Part shown: positions 6,285-12,682 of the stretch, piece after piece | How positions within the stretch are numbered: the stretch's first letter is position 1 | Layout: the number at the start of each line of letters is the position of its first letter | NCBI GenBank assembly: GCA_003165115.1 | Contig: PLSJ01000029.1 | Coordinates: forward strand, 1-14,948 | Length of the DNA: 14,948 nucleotides | From: Syntrophaceae bacterium | GTDB taxonomy: Bacteria; Desulfobacterota; Syntrophorhabdia; Syntrophorhabdales; WCHB1-27 | Direction: 5' to 3' | Made by a program: the position numbers and the translations under genes | Notes under the pieces: model-generated | Told to the model about the DNA's origin: nothing | Seen by the model: only the letters and a program-made list of their open reading frames with translations | Database searches by the model: none

Positions 6285-7387
6285 TCGTGGAAAAGTGGAG
6301 CGCGTCGTTAAAATGCAAGGTCTATTACGTCCGCCTTAGAGACGAAACGGGCCATAGAAAGCTCTACCCTGAAAAGCATACGTCAAAGACAGTGGCCCTA
6401 CAGTACCAGCGAAGGCTTGCGGGCGAAATCGAAGAAAGAAAGATGTTCCCCGATAGGTTCCCGAAGAGGATAAAGCTGGCCGATTTCGTCCGGGACGAAT
6501 ATCTCAAGAAACATGCTTTGCAGAAGAGACCGAAAACGTATCGGGAATATGTGAGTATTACGGGGAAGCTCGTTCGGTCTTTCGGCGATATCTACCTTGA
6601 CGAAATCACGAGGTACAAGGTCGAAAGCTATCAAAGCCAGCGCCTACAGGAAGTAAGCGTCTACATGGTGAACCGTGAAGTGACGGTCCTGAAGGGGATG
6701 TGCACGAAGGCCATTGATTGGGGGTTCCTGTTCAAGAACCCGGTGAAAGGCGTGAAGCTGGGGAAGGAAAAGGCAAGGCCGCGCTTTCTCACCGAGGAAG
6801 AGCAAGGGAGTTTGATAGACGCTTGCGGCCGGTGCGGGAAGGCGCATTATCTGAAGGATATGGTTATCCTCGACCTTCATACGGGCCTGAGAAAAGACGA
6901 GTTGCTTCACGTTAAGCGCGAGGACGTGGTAGCCGATAGGAAAAAGCTGAAAGTGGAGGACGGCAAGGGGGGAAAGAGAAGATACGTCCCTTTGAATGAT
7001 ACGGCAAGGGCAGTCCTTGACCGGCTTCTATCCAGGAAGGGGAGCGAGTACCTGTTCCACGATAATAAGGGCAAACCTTTCAAGGACATCAAAAAATCTT
7101 TCATTCCTGCCGTGGAAAGGGCAGGTCTAAAGGACGTAGTGTTCAAAGACCTTCGGCGGACGTTCGCCACGATGTGCGCCCTTAGAGGAGTAAAACCGAA
7201 GACGCTGCAAAATTGGCTGGGCCATGAGTCGATCACGACGACGATGAAATACTACGTAATCTCTCCCGAGGACCATGAACAGGAAGAGATAAAGCGGCTG
7301 GACGGCATGACCGGTGGTGTCCCTATAGGTGGCATTACCGCCAAAAAAGAAGGCGCGGACGGGCCGGAACAGGAAAAGCATGATTAA
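6281..7387 (+). CDS. int: Tyrosine recombinase / site-specific integrase
   Basis: This is a 368-residue integrase. It has an N-terminal arm-binding region (about 1-60), a SAM-like core-binding domain (about 65-160) and a catalytic domain (about 165-330). Active-site residues are R204 in TGLRKDE, K229 in the GKGGK beta-turn, R292 in KDLRRTFAT, H315 in WLGHES and Y324 in TMKYY. The first residue of the usual HxxR motif is Lys (K289), a tolerated but less common state. I chose the ATG at 6281 because it overlaps the excisionase stop; an in-frame ATG at 6149 lies inside that gene. The 3' end (7315-7334) contains one half of a 20-bp inverted repeat. It probably integrated the island at the tRNA-Lys gene about 750 bp downstream. 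Confidence 0.93.
   Translation: MIVEKWSASLKCKVYYVRLRDETGHRKLYPEKHTSKTVALQYQRRLAGEIEERKMFPDRFPKRIKLADFVRDEYLKKHALQKRPKTYREYVSITGKLVRSFGDIYLDEITRYKVESYQSQRLQEVSVYMVNREVTVLKGMCTKAIDWGFLFKNPVKGVKLGKEKARPRFLTEEEQGSLIDACGRCGKAHYLKDMVILDLHTGLRKDELLHVKREDVVADRKKLKVEDGKGGKRRYVPLNDTARAVLDRLLSRKGSEYLFHDNKGKPFKDIKKSFIPAVERAGLKDVVFKDLRRTFATMCALRGVKPKTLQNWLGHESITTTMKYYVISPEDHEQEEIKRLDGMTGGVPIGGITAKKEGADGPEQEKHD
7315..7334 (+). repeat. 20-bp inverted repeat, copy 1
   Basis: TGGTGTCCCTATAGGTGGCA lies in the integrase 3' coding end. It is the exact reverse complement of 8067-8086. It is preceded by 25-30 bp (AAGCGGCTGGACGGCATGAC...) that also resembles, in direct orientation, the sequence before copy 2. Confidence 0.9.
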
Positions 7388-7392
7388 TGTAC

Positions 7393-7420
7393 TTGCGAAG
7401 AATATAAAACCTTATATAAT
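7393..7420 (+). promoter_or_regulatory. Toxin-antitoxin promoter with overlapping palindrome
   Basis: TTGCGA (7393-7398) and a perfect TATAAT (7415-7420) are 16 nt apart. The inverted repeat ATATAA-AACC-TTATAT (7402-7417) overlaps the -10 box and would suit autorepression by the antitoxin. The -10 box ends 6 nt before the toxin ATG. Confidence 0.75.
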
Positions 7421-7426
7421 ATTCCC

Positions 7427-7753
7427 ATGGCTGTGAAGCGGCTTGCGTTCATAGGGTCCAGCCTTGACGATCTTCGGAACTTTCCGGATGAAGCCCGCCG
7501 CGCCGCAGGCTTCGAGCTTCGGGCGATACAGAACGGCCTTGAGCCAAGGGACTGGAAGCCGATGCAATCGGTGGGCGCAGGTGTAAGGGAAATCCGCATC
7601 CGCGTGTTGGGCGAATGGCGGGTGATCTATCTGGCTACTATTCGGGACGCGGTTTACGTGCTTCACGCCTTCCAGAAGAAGACCCGGAAGACGAGCGGAC
7701 ATGATATCGACCTGGCCCGAAGCCGTTGCAAGCAGATTGGAGGTACTATATGA
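7427..7753 (+). CDS. RelE/HigB-family toxin (phage Gp49-like)
   Basis: This 108-residue protein has the RelE/HigB Gp49-like layout: a basic N terminus (MAVKRLAFIGSS), a helical part (LDDLRNFPDEARRAAGFELR), then the strand-rich half with VREIRIRVLGEWRVIYLA (about 53-70) and a YVLHAFQKKTRKT tail motif (about 77-89). Members are mRNA-cleaving toxins, mostly ribosome-dependent, that arrest growth when the antitoxin is lost. The gene precedes its antitoxin, as in higBA, and their ends overlap as ATGA. No ribosome binding site precedes the ATG, and the promoter position predicts a leaderless or nearly leaderless transcript. The likely role is to stabilise the island. Confidence 0.88.
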   Translation: MAVKRLAFIGSSLDDLRNFPDEARRAAGFELRAIQNGLEPRDWKPMQSVGAGVREIRIRVLGEWRVIYLATIRDAVYVLHAFQKKTRKTSGHDIDLARSRCKQIGGTI

Positions 7754-8034
7754 GCGAGACCATAGTTGAATCATCGGGCAACGTCTTCATCGATCTCGGA
7801 TATTCCCCGGATGAGGCCGCAATCCTTCAGATGCGGGCCGATCTCATGGCGGGCTTGAGGAAATTTATCAAGGCGAAGAAGCTGACGCAGGCGAAGGCGG
7901 CGGAAATCCTGGGGGTGACCCAATCCAGGGTTTCGGACCTGAACACGGGAAAATGGGAGAGGTTCAGCCTTGAAATGCTTATCATTCTGGCAACCAAGGC
8001 AGGTATGCGTGTTACGCTCAAGGCAGCGGCGTAA
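7750..8034 (+). CDS. XRE-family antitoxin (HigA-like)
   Basis: This 94-residue protein has a helix-turn-helix at about 38-70 (LTQAKAAEILGVTQSRVSDL). A variable N terminus (SETIVESSGNVFIDLGYSPDEA) probably contacts the toxin. The C-terminal motif is FSLEMLIILATKAGMRVTLK. The start at 7750 follows TTGGAGG and overlaps the toxin stop; the longer in-frame ATG at 7726 lies inside the toxin gene. It should neutralise the toxin and repress the shared promoter through the palindrome at 7402-7417. Having a good ribosome binding site while the toxin has none would favour excess antitoxin. Confidence 0.9.
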   Translation: MSETIVESSGNVFIDLGYSPDEAAILQMRADLMAGLRKFIKAKKLTQAKAAEILGVTQSRVSDLNTGKWERFSLEMLIILATKAGMRVTLKAAA

Positions 8035-8037
8035 GGG

Positions 8038-8118
8038 ATGAAGCGGTTGGGCGGTATGAGTGGTGGTGCCACCTATAGGGACACCAACCGAAATGAGGAT
8101 TGGGAAAATGACCGGTAA
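8038..8118 (+). pseudogene. Remnant of an integrase C terminus
   Basis: A 26-codon frame begins MKRLGGMSGGATYRDTNR. Its first nine codons match the tail of the integrase in this window (IKRLDGMTGG at about 338-346), mostly with synonymous or conservative base changes. The two then diverge after a one-base offset. It looks like the 3' end of another integrase copy left next to the tRNA, not a working gene, although a short peptide cannot be excluded. Confidence 0.5.
8067..8086 (+). repeat. 20-bp inverted repeat, copy 2
   Basis: TGCCACCTATAGGGACACCA is the exact reverse complement of 7315-7334. The toxin-antitoxin pair and its promoter lie between the two copies. This copy is 47 bp from the tRNA 3' end. 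Confidence 0.9.
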
Positions 8119-8132
8119 CTACTTGAAATCAT

Positions 8133-8209
8133 TGGTGGGCCGCGTAGGATTCGAACCTACGACCTCCTGATTAAGAGTCAGCTGCTCTACCGGACTGAGC
8201 TAGCGGCCC
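8133..8209 (-). tRNA. tRNA-Lys (anticodon CUU)
   Basis: The minus strand folds as a complete tRNA. The acceptor stem GGGCCGC pairs with GCGGCCC, with discriminator A and encoded CCA (8135-8133). The D arm contains TAGCTCAGTCCGGTAGAGCA. The anticodon stem CTGA/TCAG encloses the loop CTCTTAA, giving anticodon CUU, which reads AAG (Lys). The T arm contains GTAGGTTCGAATCCTAC. No base is missing, so the inserted island restored or did not disturb the 3' end. It probably serves as the integration site. Confidence 0.97.
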
Positions 8210-8226
8210 ACGATTTTGAGATTATG

Positions 8227-8255
8227 GTTATAGCATACTGTCTCTCGAATTTCAA
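8227..8255 (-). promoter_or_regulatory. Promoter of tRNA-Lys
   Basis: On the minus strand TTGAAA (8250-8255) and TATAAC (8227-8232) are 17 nt apart. The -10 box ends about 17 nt before the mature tRNA 5' end. Confidence 0.65.
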
Positions 8256-8325
8256 ACGTTTCTGTAACCCGTTGAGGCGCGGCGCCCGCTTGGTGCGGAA
8301 AAGACGGGGCGGGTAAGAAAAGGAA

Positions 8326-8354
8326 TTGACTATTCCCACGCTCCCGTGTTAAAT
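8326..8354 (+). promoter_or_regulatory. Promoter of the Fo ATP synthase operon
   Basis: TTGACT (8326-8331) and TTAAAT (8349-8354) are separated by 17 nt, 14 nt ahead of the first ATG. The -35 box is good and the -10 box fair. Confidence 0.6.
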
Positions 8355-8368
8355 AGGGATGGTTCGCT

Positions 8369-8611
8369 ATGGTCGGGGATGAAAAGAAGGAGATGCTTGC
8401 CTCGTTTCTGACCTACGGTACCCTCGGTATCGAGATGGGGGTATCCCTGGCGATCGGTCTTGCCATCGGCTATTACCTCGACCGTCACTTCGGCACGGCG
8501 CCGATCCTGACGTTCATATTTATGGGTTTTGGCCTGGCTGCCGGGATGAGGCGTCTCTACCAGCTCTGGAAAAAGATGGAAAAGGACGATGAGAGAAGCG
8601 ACGGCAAGTGA
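8369..8611 (+). CDS. AtpZ/AtpI-family ATP synthase accessory membrane protein
   Basis: This 80-residue protein has two predicted membrane helices, about 14-35 and 44-64, joined by YYLDRHFGTAP. The G-rich first helix (GVSLAIGLAIGYYLDRHFGT) and second helix (FIFMGFGLAAGMRRLY) match the short AtpZ/AtpI family encoded at the head of many Fo operons. Members are thought to help c-ring assembly or divalent cation supply; the exact role is unsettled. A charged tail (KKMEKDDERSDGK) follows. An AGGGATGG sequence lies upstream of the ATG. Its 3' end overlaps the next gene by 23 nt. Confidence 0.85.
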   Translation: MVGDEKKEMLASFLTYGTLGIEMGVSLAIGLAIGYYLDRHFGTAPILTFIFMGFGLAAGMRRLYQLWKKMEKDDERSDGK

Positions 8612-8978
8612 TATAGAACGTATAAACGTGGGCATTCTCGTGCTCGGGTCGCTGGCCTCAGGCTTCATCATGCGTGATTTCGTCTACGTGTTCAGCTTCG
8701 GCGTGGCGAGCGCGATGATGACCCTCAATTTTCGACTCCTTACGAAGATCATGGAAAGCTTTTTCTCGGGCGCCGTCCCCAGTAAGAAAGAGCTTCTTGT
8801 CAAGCTGCCCCTCAAGTTTTTCGGCCTCACGGGGCTCGTGACGGTGATTGTGGTCTGGGGGAACGTCAATATGCTATTTTTCATTATCGGGCTGTCGACG
8901 GTCTTACTCTCGGTGGTCATAAGCCAGGTAATCGTTGTTTTCGCGCCTGATGCAAGGAGGAAACACAATGGGGCATGA
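8589..8978 (+). CDS. atpI: ATP synthase subunit I (AtpI-like)
   Basis: This is a 129-residue integral membrane protein with four predicted hydrophobic stretches (about 13-28, 31-45, 74-90 and 93-118) and a short polar loop. Size, topology and position just before atpB fit the AtpI (subunit I) family, which acts as an assembly chaperone for the c ring. Sequence conservation in this family is low, so the call rests strongly on context. The start overlaps the preceding gene and has an AAAAGGA just upstream. The stop overlaps the atpB start by 11 nt, so the operon is tightly packed. Confidence 0.75.
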   Translation: MREATASDIERINVGILVLGSLASGFIMRDFVYVFSFGVASAMMTLNFRLLTKIMESFFSGAVPSKKELLVKLPLKFFGLTGLVTVIVVWGNVNMLFFIIGLSTVLLSVVISQVIVVFAPDARRKHNGA

Positions 8979-9666
8979 ACAGTTCACGTGGGCTTCCCTG
9001 ATACCCGGTCTCGGTTCGCTCCCTCCCCATGTCTCGAACGGCATTATCGTCTCGGTCATACTGCTCGTGATCGTCTGCCTCGGTTACGCGCAGTACAAGA
9101 AGAAGGAGGACGATATCCTGCCCGACGACAGCCTGACCTTCAGGAACTTTCTGGAGCTTATGGTGGAGACGATCTCGGGCCTGGTGGAGGAGACGATGGG
9201 ACCGAGGGGCAAGGAATTCATGCTCATCATCGGGACCCTGGGTATTTTTATCCTTTTCAACAACCTCTCCGGCCTCATTCCCGGTTTTCTCCCTGCCACG
9301 GATAATGTGAACACGACCTTCGCCTGCTCCCTTACCGTTTTCGTGTTGACCCACTATTACGGCATACGGGAGCACGGTATAAAATACGTGAAACACTTCA
9401 TGGGGCCTATCTGGTGGCTTACTCCGATCATGATCCCCATCGAGATGATAGGCCATCTCGCGAGGCCGCTTTCGCTGGGCATGAGGCTTTTCGGCAACAT
9501 CATGGGCGATCACCTCGTCACTGGTATCTTCTTCATGCTCGTTCCTCTGTTCGTGCCGTTAATCGGGATGTTTCTCGGGACATTCGTCGCCCTTGTGCAG
9601 GCGTTTGTCTTTGTGCTTTTATCGATGGCCTATTTTTCGGGGGCTGTGGCCCACGAGGAAAATTAA
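8968..9666 (+). CDS. atpB: ATP synthase Fo subunit a
   Basis: This 232-residue membrane protein forms the ion half-channels next to the c ring. The essential Arg is R173 in RPLSLGMRLFGN. E159 and H163 in the same region (IEMIGHLARPL) and Q211 in LVQAFVFVLLSMAYF are also conserved family features. Five to six hydrophobic helices are seen. The start at 8968 has AAGGAGG at proper spacing; an in-frame ATG at 8935 lies inside atpI and lacks such a site. Length is typical of bacterial a subunits of this shorter type. It acts with the c subunit encoded 21 nt downstream. Confidence 0.97.
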   Translation: MGHEQFTWASLIPGLGSLPPHVSNGIIVSVILLVIVCLGYAQYKKKEDDILPDDSLTFRNFLELMVETISGLVEETMGPRGKEFMLIIGTLGIFILFNNLSGLIPGFLPATDNVNTTFACSLTVFVLTHYYGIREHGIKYVKHFMGPIWWLTPIMIPIEMIGHLARPLSLGMRLFGNIMGDHLVTGIFFMLVPLFVPLIGMFLGTFVALVQAFVFVLLSMAYFSGAVAHEEN

Positions 9667-9687
9667 TACGATGGGGGTGAATGGAAA

Positions 9688-10014
9688 ATGAGGAAAATGT
9701 TTGTGGTTCTTATGCTGTTGGGTGTTGTCCTGGCCTTCTCCTGTGGCGTCGCCATGGCGGCCGAGCCAGGGGCGGGACTCGATCCCCAGGTGAAAGCGAT
9801 GATCGCGATTGCCGCGGGCATCGGCCTCGGTATCGCCGCCGCGGGCGGAGGCATCGGCCAGGGCAGGGCGGTAGCGTCCGCGCTGGAGGGCATTGGAAGG
9901 AACCCCGGAGCTTCGGGAAAGATTATTACCCCGATGATCATCGGTCTTGCCATGATCGAATCGCTGGTAATATACTCGCTCGTCGTTTCGCTGCTTCTCT
10001 TCTTCAAGCTTTAA
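9688..10014 (+). CDS. atpE: ATP synthase Fo subunit c with signal peptide
   Basis: This is the c-ring subunit with two membrane helices joined by the polar RNP loop (R71-N72-P73). It carries an extra N-terminal signal-like segment ([17 protein letters not shown]...VAMA), probably cleaved near residue 24 or 25 to leave about 84 residues. The ion-binding carboxylate is E91 in [10 protein letters not shown]58 in GIGQG together with E91-S92 and Y96 reproduces most of the Q...ES...Y set known from Na+-dependent c rings such as that of Ilyobacter. GGGGGTGA precedes the ATG. No atpF, atpH or F1 genes follow, so Fo and F1 are encoded apart. Confidence 0.96.
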   Translation: MRKMFVVLMLLGVVLAFSCGVAMAAEPGAGLDPQVKAMIAIAAGIGLGIAAAGGGIGQGRAVASALEGIGRNPGASGKIITPMIIGLAMIESLVIYSLVVSLLLFFKL

Positions 10015-10030
10015 ATCGTCATCCTGTGGG

Positions 10031-10063
10031 GGGGCAGATTTTTAGGGATTAGGGATCTGCCCC
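10031..10063. other. Hairpin after atpE
   Basis: GGGGCAGAT and ATCTGCCCC (9-bp perfect stem, 15-nt loop containing a repeated TAGGGAT) lie 16 nt after the atpE stop. No T-run follows on either strand, so it is not a classic intrinsic terminator. It may act as an mRNA 3' stabiliser, a factor-dependent stop or an intergenic repeat. It separates convergent atpE and kinase genes. The rest of 10015-10123 shows nothing else. Confidence 0.55.
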
Positions 10064-10123
10064 AAACACCGTGCGGGGCCGGAAGAAGAAGACGACCGGG
10101 CAATCACCGTAAAGAAATAGCCG

Positions 10124-12505
10124 TCACTTTCGCTCGTCGAGGACGTTTCTTATCGCCTCGGCAAGCTCCCGCCGTACAACGGGCTTCATGAGAAATTCCC
10201 GTATGCCCATCTTCCTGGCCCGTTCCGCGTCGATAATCTCGCTGAAGCCCGTGATCATGATGATGGGGATATGCCTGCGGACGGACCTTATCCTTTCCGC
10301 CAGCTCGATGCCCGTCAGGTCGGGCATGCTCTGGTCGGTGATCACGAGGTCGAACGCATCGGGCGCGGCCGTGAATAAATCGAGGGCTTTGGCGCTGCTG
10401 CCCACGGCGGTGACGTGATAGCCCAGGCGCTCGAGCAGCGCCGAGTTCATCTCGATGATCGGCTTCTCATCGTCCACGAAAAGAATGCGCTCCGCACCTG
10501 AGGGCAGCGGCCGGCTCTCTTCCTTGACGGTCCGCTCGGTTTCGCTCGTGGCTATGGGGAGATAGACGGCGAAGGTCGAGCCCTTTCCAAGCTCGCTCTC
10601 CAGCGTCAGGGCCCCCTTGAGGGCTTTGACGATGCCGTGGACCACGGCGAGGCCCATGCCCGGCCCTTCGCCCAGGCGCTTGGTGGTAAAAAAGGGTTCG
10701 AAGATACGCTCCATCACCTCCGCCGACATACCGTGGCCGCTGTCACTCACACCCAGCATCAGGTAGGCGCCCGGCTTCAAATCAGGCAGGGAAGGGTTGC
10801 TGTCGGTCAGTTGATATTCCCTGACGACGACGTCGAGGACCCCTCCCTTTTCCCGCATTGCATGGACGGCGTTCGAGACCAGGTTCATCAGTATCTGTTG
10901 AAGGCGGCCCGCGTCCGCCAGGACCGTGTTCCTTCCCGGCTCCACGTGGCGCCGGATATCGATCGCGGCGGGGATCGACGAGCGGAGGAGTTTCAGCGTT
11001 TCCGTGACGAGAGGGCCGACCTCGACGAGCACGGACTCCTGCTGGTCCCTCCGGCTGAAGACGAGGATCTGTTTCACCAGGTCCTTGCCCCGCCGGCTCG
11101 CCTTGAATATCTGCTCCAGGTTGTGACGCACGGCGCTGTCCGCCGGTACGTCGTCCATGGCCAGCTCGACGTTGCCCATGACGGCGGCGAGAAGGTTGTT
11201 GAAGTCGTGGGCTATCCCGCCGGCCAGGGTCTGTATGGCGTCCATCTTCTGGACCTGGCGAAGCTGCTGGCTGAGGACCGCCTCGGTGGTCACATCGCGG
11301 CACGCGATTACGTGATTGAGGAGTAACCCGGAGGGGTCCCGCATGGGCGAGACGGTGACGTCAAGCTCGGAAAAACGGCCGTCGGGACGTTTGAGCGTGA
11401 TATGGCCGTTCCACTTCCTCTCCCTCTGGAGTCTCACCCGGAGTCTTTCATAGAAGTCCCCGTCTTCGGATGAGGCACAGGACCCGATGGGCACCCCGAC
11501 GATCTCGCTCTTCTTCTTCCCGCTGACGAGCAGGAAGGCATTGTTCGCATACTGCACGACGGCGTCCCTGTCGGTCACCAGGATCATTTCCGCCGCCTGC
11601 TCCACGATCAGGGCAAGGCGCTTCCGCTCCTCTTCGGCCAGCTTCCTTTCGGTAAAGTCATGGAATATCAGGAGCAGGGCGGCCTCTCCTTCGAGTATCG
11701 TCCTCGACACGGAGGCCTCTATAGAGACGACCGAGCCTTCCTTGCATAAGCCCCTGAATTCGAAGCGTGAGGGCGCGTGCTCGCCCTTTTTTGCCTTTCG
11801 CTCCATGACGTCGAAGAACCGGTCCCGGTCTTCCGGGTGGACTGTCAGCCTCAAGCCCTGGTCGAGTGCCTCGTCCGCGGTCCGGCAGCCGAAGATCTCG
11901 GCGTATCGCGGGTTGACGTAGAGCAGTCTCTCTCCTCTCACGATGGCTAACCCGTCATTCGACCGCTCGGCCACCGCCTTATAACGCTCCTCGCTCTCAT
12001 GGAGCAAGGCTTCCGTCTTTTTTTGAGCGGTAATATCGAGGATGACGGAATAGACGCCCGTGAGCAGGCCACCCTGACCAAGGGGCACGCTGTCGAGGCG
12101 CACCGCGCGGCCGAACCCATCCACGCCTATCTCCACCTCGCACCGGTCCGCCTTGGCCTTTCCGGTTATCCGTTTGAGATGGGCAAGAAAGTCGTTCCGG
12201 CAGTGGGGGGCGATGAAGGAGCTCAAGGGGCTTCCCGGCAGGAGCGCCCTTTCGGTGTGCAAAAGGTCCGCGGCCGCCTCGTTTGCCTCCCATATCAGGC
12301 CGCTTCTATCGAGGACCACGCAGGCAAAAGGGGCGCGGTCGTCCGGTTTCGGGTATTTCCTGGGGGGCGCGGGCCGCTGAGGTCCTTCGTCCCCTGCCCG
12401 CTCTTCCTGCATGGACCCCGAGTCCGCCTCCGGCAGGCGGAAAAGCCCATCCTGGCCGGCACGTTCGGGGCGTTTTCGCGGGGGTTTAGACCTCTTCTCT
12501 TCCAT
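10124..12505 (-). CDS. PAS-domain hybrid sensor histidine kinase
   Basis: This 793-residue protein has no membrane segment and is predicted cytoplasmic. After a charged low-complexity head (1-55) come three PAS domains (about 56-160, 170-290, 295-405; the joins ILDITAQKK, FHDFTERK and CRDVTTEA mark PAS ends). A HisKA domain follows with phospho-acceptor H433 in GGIAHDFNN. The HATPase domain has N-box N541/N545, G1 DSGHGM at 588-593 and G2 GPGMGLA near 614. The receiver domain has acidic pair D678/D679, phospho-acceptor D724 in VITDQSMPD, T752 and K774. It has no output domain, so it should pass phosphate to another regulator or signal by interaction. The start follows GAGGTGA. The ligand or redox signal is unknown. 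Confidence 0.95.
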   Translation of the reverse strand: MEEKRSKPPRKRPERAGQDGLFRLPEADSGSMQEERAGDEGPQRPAPPRKYPKPDDRAPFACVVLDRSGLIWEANEAAADLLHTERALLPGSPLSSFIAPHCRNDFLAHLKRITGKAKADRCEVEIGVDGFGRAVRLDSVPLGQGGLLTGVYSVILDITAQKKTEALLHESEERYKAVAERSNDGLAIVRGERLLYVNPRYAEIFGCRTADEALDQGLRLTVHPEDRDRFFDVMERKAKKGEHAPSRFEFRGLCKEGSVVSIEASVSRTILEGEAALLLIFHDFTERKLAEEERKRLALIVEQAAEMILVTDRDAVVQYANNAFLLVSGKKKSEIVGVPIGSCASSEDGDFYERLRVRLQRERKWNGHITLKRPDGRFSELDVTVSPMRDPSGLLLNHVIACRDVTTEAVLSQQLRQVQKMDAIQTLAGGIAHDFNNLLAAVMGNVELAMDDVPADSAVRHNLEQIFKASRRGKDLVKQILVFSRRDQQESVLVEVGPLVTETLKLLRSSIPAAIDIRRHVEPGRNTVLADAGRLQQILMNLVSNAVHAMREKGGVLDVVVREYQLTDSNPSLPDLKPGAYLMLGVSDSGHGMSAEVMERIFEPFFTTKRLGEGPGMGLAVVHGIVKALKGALTLESELGKGSTFAVYLPIATSETERTVKEESRPLPSGAERILFVDDEKPIIEMNSALLERLGYHVTAVGSSAKALDLFTAAPDAFDLVITDQSMPDLTGIELAERIRSVRRHIPIIMITGFSEIIDAERARKMGIREFLMKPVVRRELAEAIRNVLDERK

Positions 12506-12609
12506 ACCGTCACCTCAAAATCCGCCGAAGTCGGCCAAGATGGACGACTTTGTGACTAAAGACCGGACCGGCGGGCAAAGGCTTGAGGCCCCGTACGGGC
12601 TAGAGAAGT

Positions 12610-12638
12610 ATTATAGCAAATGCCGAGTCAAAAGTGAA
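12610..12638 (-). promoter_or_regulatory. Extended -10 promoter of the hybrid kinase gene
   Basis: On the minus strand a perfect TATAAT (12610-12615) is preceded by TGC, an extended -10, and by a weaker TTCACT (12633-12638) at 17 nt. The predicted leader is about 100 nt. The -35 box touches the terminator hairpin of the upstream chemoreceptor gene. Confidence 0.65.
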
Positions 12639-12665
12639 AAGGGGAAGCGGCGCGCTTCCCCTTTT
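12637..12665 (-). terminator. Intrinsic terminator of the chemoreceptor gene
   Basis: AAAAGGGGAAGCG pairs perfectly with CGCTTCCCCTTTT (13-bp stem, 3-nt loop). It lies 17 nt after the chemoreceptor stop, with T-tracts from its own arms on both strands and more Ts (CACTTTTG) downstream on the minus strand. Confidence 0.8.
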
Positions 12666-12682
12666 GTCACCCGGCACTCTTT

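Larger units (their letters stand above)
1..8132. other. Putative genomic island at tRNA-Lys (left end outside window)
   Basis: This is an inference from gene content. The interval holds an insertion sequence, a truncated gene, a restriction-modification system, an excisionase-like gene, a tyrosine integrase and a toxin-antitoxin pair. It stops at the 3' end of a complete tRNA-Lys gene, beyond which core ATP synthase genes begin. Tyrosine integrases commonly use tRNA 3' ends as attachment sites and lie next to them. I found no second copy of the tRNA 3' end between 1 and 8132, so the other attachment site should be left of the window. The right boundary is approximate, because the exact att core cannot be defined without the partner site. 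Confidence 0.6.

Noticed and set aside
10031..10063. Intrinsic terminator for atpE
   Set aside because: The stem is good, but no T-run follows on either strand, so I call it only a hairpin.
10637..11326. Plus-strand open frame of 229 codons
   Set aside because: It is a shadow of the histidine kinase gene with no family features.
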